From the NCBI GenBank assembly GCA_900551495.1, contig URWG01000026.1, positions 1 through 15,985 on the forward strand: a stretch of DNA of 15,985 nucleotides, given 5' to 3'. How positions within the stretch are numbered: the stretch's first letter is position 1; each line of letters opens with the position of its first letter. Shown here one piece after another: positions 14,001-15,985 of the stretch. The notes below the pieces were generated by a model. The model ran no database searches. It saw only the letters and a list, made by a program, of their open reading frames with translations, and was not told where the DNA came from. The DNA is from an uncultured Eubacteriales bacterium (GTDB lineage Bacteria; Bacillota; Clostridia; Oscillospirales; Oscillospiraceae). Made by a program: the position numbers and the translations under genes.

Positions 14001-15734
14001 GTAGGTATCGGTGCCGTCCTTGTGCTGATACACGGTCATTTCCAGTGTCTTATTATCTGCCTTATAGGAGGCGGTGAAGGCATCATAGGTCTCACCGTTC
14101 ACCGTCACAGTCGCGCGCGTTTCAATCTGCCGATAGCGCACCTTGCCCTCCAGCGTCAGGTAGGCACGCAGCGGTTCGGTGGTCGTGACCGTTTTGCCGT
14201 CGGCAGAGGTCACCCTTGTCGTCTGTACCGTGCTGTCGGAGCCGGCATTGGTCCGCAGCCAAAGGTCGATGGCAAGCGCATAGGTGTCCTGCGCCGTCGC
14301 CGTGCCGCCCTTAAAGGAGTCGGGCTTGAGGTTGCGTATGGTTTCGATGTCGGTGTCCATTCCGAACGGCGCTTCGGCAGAGGTGGACATGATCGCCTTC
14401 AATGTATTGGTCCCGTAATACCTAACGGTAACGACCACATCGGTATTCATATTCGCGCCGATGCGCTTTTCGGTCTTATATAGCGACGCCTTCTCGTGAA
14501 TCACAGCTTTGATCGGCTGCTGGTTCATCAGGTCCATTGCCGTGCCGATGCCCAAGCCGCCGAGACGGATCCCGTTCAGCGTAATATTCTCAATGTCGCA
14601 GAGGTAATTCACCAAGCCCTTGATGTCCTTCCAGTAAACGGTCGTACCGTTCTTAGCTTGGTATGCCCAATAAGCAAGGCTCTTGTTCCTTTCGGCAGCG
14701 GTAAGGTCAGAGAAATCACCCTTCGTACCGGTTTTCATGTAGCTTTGCAGTGTTGTGTATTCCTGCGCGAATTCGGGCAGGCTGGTAATCCCCTCGCTGA
14801 TATACAAGGGAAGCTTATTGCCCAAGGCAGCGGCGATCAGCGTATCAACGGTATAGCCCGCATCGGCGTTACCGTTTGTGATCATTTCCAGCGTATTTGC
14901 CATTTGAACATAGCTTTCGCCGGAGGTGTACATGACGTTCTGCATATAATACAGCATCATGTCATACAGATTCTCGACGTAATCCGTGACCTCAAGGGTG
15001 TCCACGTTCTTTTTATCCGCCTTACTCTGCGCATAAACGCTCATCAGACCCTCGAGCGAGCTGATATAGGTCGGATTGGTCGTCATTGAAATGTAATTAT
15101 TTCCTGCGGTCTTCAGCTTCGACTCGGCGGCGCTCAGCAGCTCGCGGAAGATTGCCGTGCCCTCCGTGTTTTCGTACTGTACCGAAGAAATCGCGCGAAT
15201 TCCGAGGTGCTGATTGTCCGTGTCGATCAGGAACATACCGTCGTCGCCGGAGTTCGGGTCGAAGTAGGCATAGCGGAACTGGTCGCCCGTGACCATCTCC
15301 GTCACGCGCCCGTCCTCACCGTAACCGACGCCATAGAGCGGGTTCGACAGCAGGTTGCTGCTGTTCAGCGCGGCGGGGCGCAGGGTGACGTTGGCAAGAC
15401 CGTAAGAGGGGTCTGTCAGGTTGACAAGGTTGCCCCAGGTGATGTTGGCTGCCGTGATCGGCGTTCCCACGCCGGTAGAGTCGCCCTCGCGGGACTTCCC
15501 GGGAGCGGCGCCGGTGCCGTTGGCAAGCGCGATCTCCAGCGCACCGTTCGCAGCGACCGTGGTATCGACGCTCGTTACCTCGGGGCTGGCGGAGATCGTC
15601 AGCCAAGCATAGGTTGAGGCAGCGACGGTCGTTGCCGCGATCAGAAGCATCATCAGCGCCGCAACGACCTTCTCCCGCATGGCGGGCAGGGCGCGCTTAT
15701 AGTAACGGATGCGTTGTTTTGTCTCATTTGTCAT
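11025..15734 (-). CDS. Giant TasA-like surface protein with Ig-like repeats (1569 aa), candidate SipW substrate
   Basis: A basic N-terminus (1-22) precedes one hydrophobic segment (~23-40) ending A-A-S-T-Y-A-W-L-T-I-S-A-S-P, a SipW-type signal shared with the 434-aa protein. Residues ~60-800 are a large beta-rich head whose blocks match the 434-aa protein in order, with long inserts. From ~815 to 1400 come about five Ig-like or filamin-like repeats. Each ends in a pattern such as G-N-Y-V-L-R-T-V-W-V-D-G-V-E-Y, G-T-Y-T-M-Q-Y-V-E-I-D-G-E-Q-Y or G-E-W-T-L-K-S-V-K-L-Y-G. A further beta domain closes the protein, without LPxTG, choline-binding or S-layer motif. The start is supported by GGAGGTGAG eight bases upstream. 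Likely the main fibre or stalk-like component. How it stays on the cell is not evident. The Lgt-like gene follows 43 bases later. Confidence 0.85.
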   Translation of the reverse strand: MTNETKQRIRYYKRALPAMREKVVAALMMLLIAATTVAASTYAWLTISASPEVTSVDTTVAANGALEIALANGTGAAPGKSREGDSTGVGTPITAANITWGNLVNLTDPSYGLANVTLRPAALNSSNLLSNPLYGVGYGEDGRVTEMVTGDQFRYAYFDPNSGDDGMFLIDTDNQHLGIRAISSVQYENTEGTAIFRELLSAAESKLKTAGNNYISMTTNPTYISSLEGLMSVYAQSKADKKNVDTLEVTDYVENLYDMMLYYMQNVMYTSGESYVQMANTLEMITNGNADAGYTVDTLIAAALGNKLPLYISEGITSLPEFAQEYTTLQSYMKTGTKGDFSDLTAAERNKSLAYWAYQAKNGTTVYWKDIKGLVNYLCDIENITLNGIRLGGLGIGTAMDLMNQQPIKAVIHEKASLYKTEKRIGANMNTDVVVTVRYYGTNTLKAIMSTSAEAPFGMDTDIETIRNLKPDSFKGGTATAQDTYALAIDLWLRTNAGSDSTVQTTRVTSADGKTVTTTEPLRAYLTLEGKVRYRQIETRATVTVNGETYDAFTASYKADNKTLEMTVYQHKDGTDTYYWLDDDGKEQVFTVSGATYTPKMNTETIVDGYDGVNRVWSGEQMTPYEGDGTSTTQGGGSCYTFYASNAADQSRFLELLGSVRVAFIDANGRLIGAATMDTQHYYAENGKVTVPLALDATSAINLGDDGNGNTMYALMQLTKNAATRVTAIVYLDGTKLTNEMVLASGDIQGNLNVQFGCSVVSKVTTVTTTTDETGSETTKTDTSYERDADNEAIENEELMDDKIQVTAAANPTDFAYDPDTPAETNLTVNVTGVTPKTVEVCFLRAISKTQGVQQKRVTLTAAGDAWTGKIQFEKPGNYVLRTVWVDGVEYDLNQEPITVTVTGSSVNSLTCDALPAGSMRASIMTADTSFTTKMTLGFTTSAQVPSSVKGIFMDENGRQVNVPFTLTAGTWQGTAKFTTSGTYTMQYVEIDGEQYELAENLQPTLELMLGLKVETKVSASAETLEKLRQINENALPTRFVYDPSKKDASGNPLLADGVTLTVSARIFDNSGNEIKALNGARLYYGRAGSATGGLDTDLKWNGASGSYLGSFRISGAGTFRFTKLTVDLAGKTSALTAKTTAPDIQVMPPDDAYYFGNYTDAYQYVPTTKGVLQIGIAYSSAATRIEATLTDGSGTKIVTGEMGGEAPDQGEKSVNLWSFEAPSEGEWTLKSVKLYGVYYNGTYYDDETGVTVDLSSQSIKAKIVKNLYISIRGKSQSFTGKFITDHPVSGLTVTIEDYAGMPIQGREVTDVTVNYRLNGNKVNADTYGYTADNLGSVIHVSGTGTKASGSDTVYDISELNFRQAGPYESCEVRFKLGGEEFVAGDTGTIVKYFDDGKPSERCPQFDVKWEVPDVQIYFIMQPYMEDGGCSVKYTSIPQKDMTDVYSANVWWQRDSTEWYYPRTKLILNNIDSKYLANCSTDLELKGTTSPAAKEPSWTRTFIFTKDRSTDWVYLGKIDGDNDKSSGSRGTGQYRTPVDNIKILTAVVDGVTYKLKLQHEIVFKITTKT

Positions 15735-15868
15735 CGCTTCTCACCTCCGCAAAAGTCGTTCTGTTCCGTCGGAATCGCATACGCATTTCTGTTCATCGGT
15801 ATCATCAAGGCCCCGTGCAGCCGCAGGGAGCGGTTGCCTTTCCCCGCGTTTCGTCTTTCGTATCTCAT
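15731..15868 (-). CDS. Possible 45-aa protein upstream of the giant surface protein
   Basis: An ATG at 15868 opens a 45-codon frame (M-R-Y-E-R-R-N-A-G-K ... F-C-G-G-E-K-R) whose TGA overlaps the next ATG (ATGA). AAAGGAGG lies at 15887-15880, eleven bases upstream, a strong but slightly distant site. The product is basic, with no membrane segment or known family. An alternative GTG frame starts at 15875 but only four bases from the same site. The overlap and binding site argue for translation, perhaps as a leader peptide that couples translation. The short length and lack of homology leave it uncertain. Confidence 0.4.
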   Translation of the reverse strand: MRYERRNAGKGNRSLRLHGALMIPMNRNAYAIPTEQNDFCGGEKR

Positions 15869-15892
15869 TGTGCACAGGTCCTCCTTTCCGTT

Positions 15893-15985
15893 TTATTTTG
15901 CGCCTCTCTGACGTGCACGGGCAAGCCTACGCTGCTCGAGCGCTTCTCTCGCCTGCTTTTGTCTCTGTTCCTGCTCACGGCGGGG
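15893..15985 (-). CDS. C-terminal end of an unknown upstream gene, partial
   Basis: The last 30 residues before a TAA at 15895-15893. It is very rich in Arg, Gln, Glu and Ala (E-Q-E-Q-R-Q-K-Q-A-R-E-A-L-E-Q-R-R-L-A), consistent with a charged helix or coiled coil. The frame is open to the window edge. The next ribosome binding site begins only five bases after the stop, so this gene belongs to the same operon. Family cannot be told. Confidence 0.6.
   Translation of the reverse strand, partial: PRREQEQRQKQAREALEQRRLARARQRGAK

Noticed and set aside
11715..14483. A 922-codon open frame on the plus strand opposite the giant surface protein gene
   Set aside because: It is fully antisense to a well-supported gene, shows no recognisable domain, has low-complexity R/A/V/H-rich composition and no ribosome binding site. 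Biased third positions in GC-rich DNA explain it.

Overview
This window looks like a chromosomal piece of a spore-forming member of the Clostridia, most likely a GC-rich gut lineage of the Oscillospirales/Ruminococcaceae type. The evidence is an intact sporulation sigma factor G, a GPR spore-protease fragment, Gram-positive AAGGAGG-type ribosome binding sites, and many single-pass surface proteins of Firmicutes type. No tRNA, rRNA, CRISPR array or insertion sequence was seen.

Left edge (1-562): a minus-strand C-terminal fragment of a LacI-family regulator, followed by the first codons of a downstream gene, is fused head-on at about 134-148 to a plus-strand GPR germination protease that lacks its N-terminal half. 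This join is either an assembly chimera or a real rearrangement. Positions 563-959 are a leader region holding a cluster of TGTGCA palindromes, a 13-bp direct repeat and two candidate sigma-F/G promoters. They lead into sigG (960-1739), which ends in a strong hairpin terminator shared with the convergent operon.

Main region (1788-15985, all minus strand, read right to left): one tightly packed operon of at least nine genes, probably eleven. In order they are: the C-terminal end of an unknown charged protein; a possible 45-aa ORF; a 1569-aa TasA-like surface protein with Ig-like repeats; a divergent Lgt-like integral membrane protein; a BspA-type leucine-rich-repeat protein with a C-terminal membrane anchor; an 86-aa membrane protein; a 434-aa TasA-like protein; an ER/archaeal-type signal peptidase (SipW); a TasA-like/beta-helix fusion; a 196-aa TasA-like protein; and a 3D-domain cell-wall enzyme. 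Several neighbours overlap by ATGA or by longer stretches. The promoter lies outside the window.

Inferred working model: SipW processes five secreted proteins with SipW-type signals into a surface fibre or matrix layer, the 3D-domain protein remodels peptidoglycan, and the BspA-like, 86-aa and SipW proteins form a membrane complex. The best support for the last point is a C-terminal cytoplasmic helix with the pattern D-x3-[IL]-x3-[ILV]-x2-E-L-x2-E shared by these three otherwise different proteins. In addition, the 86-aa protein resembles a detached copy of the SipW C-terminal membrane/tail module. I do not recognise this gene set as a named system.
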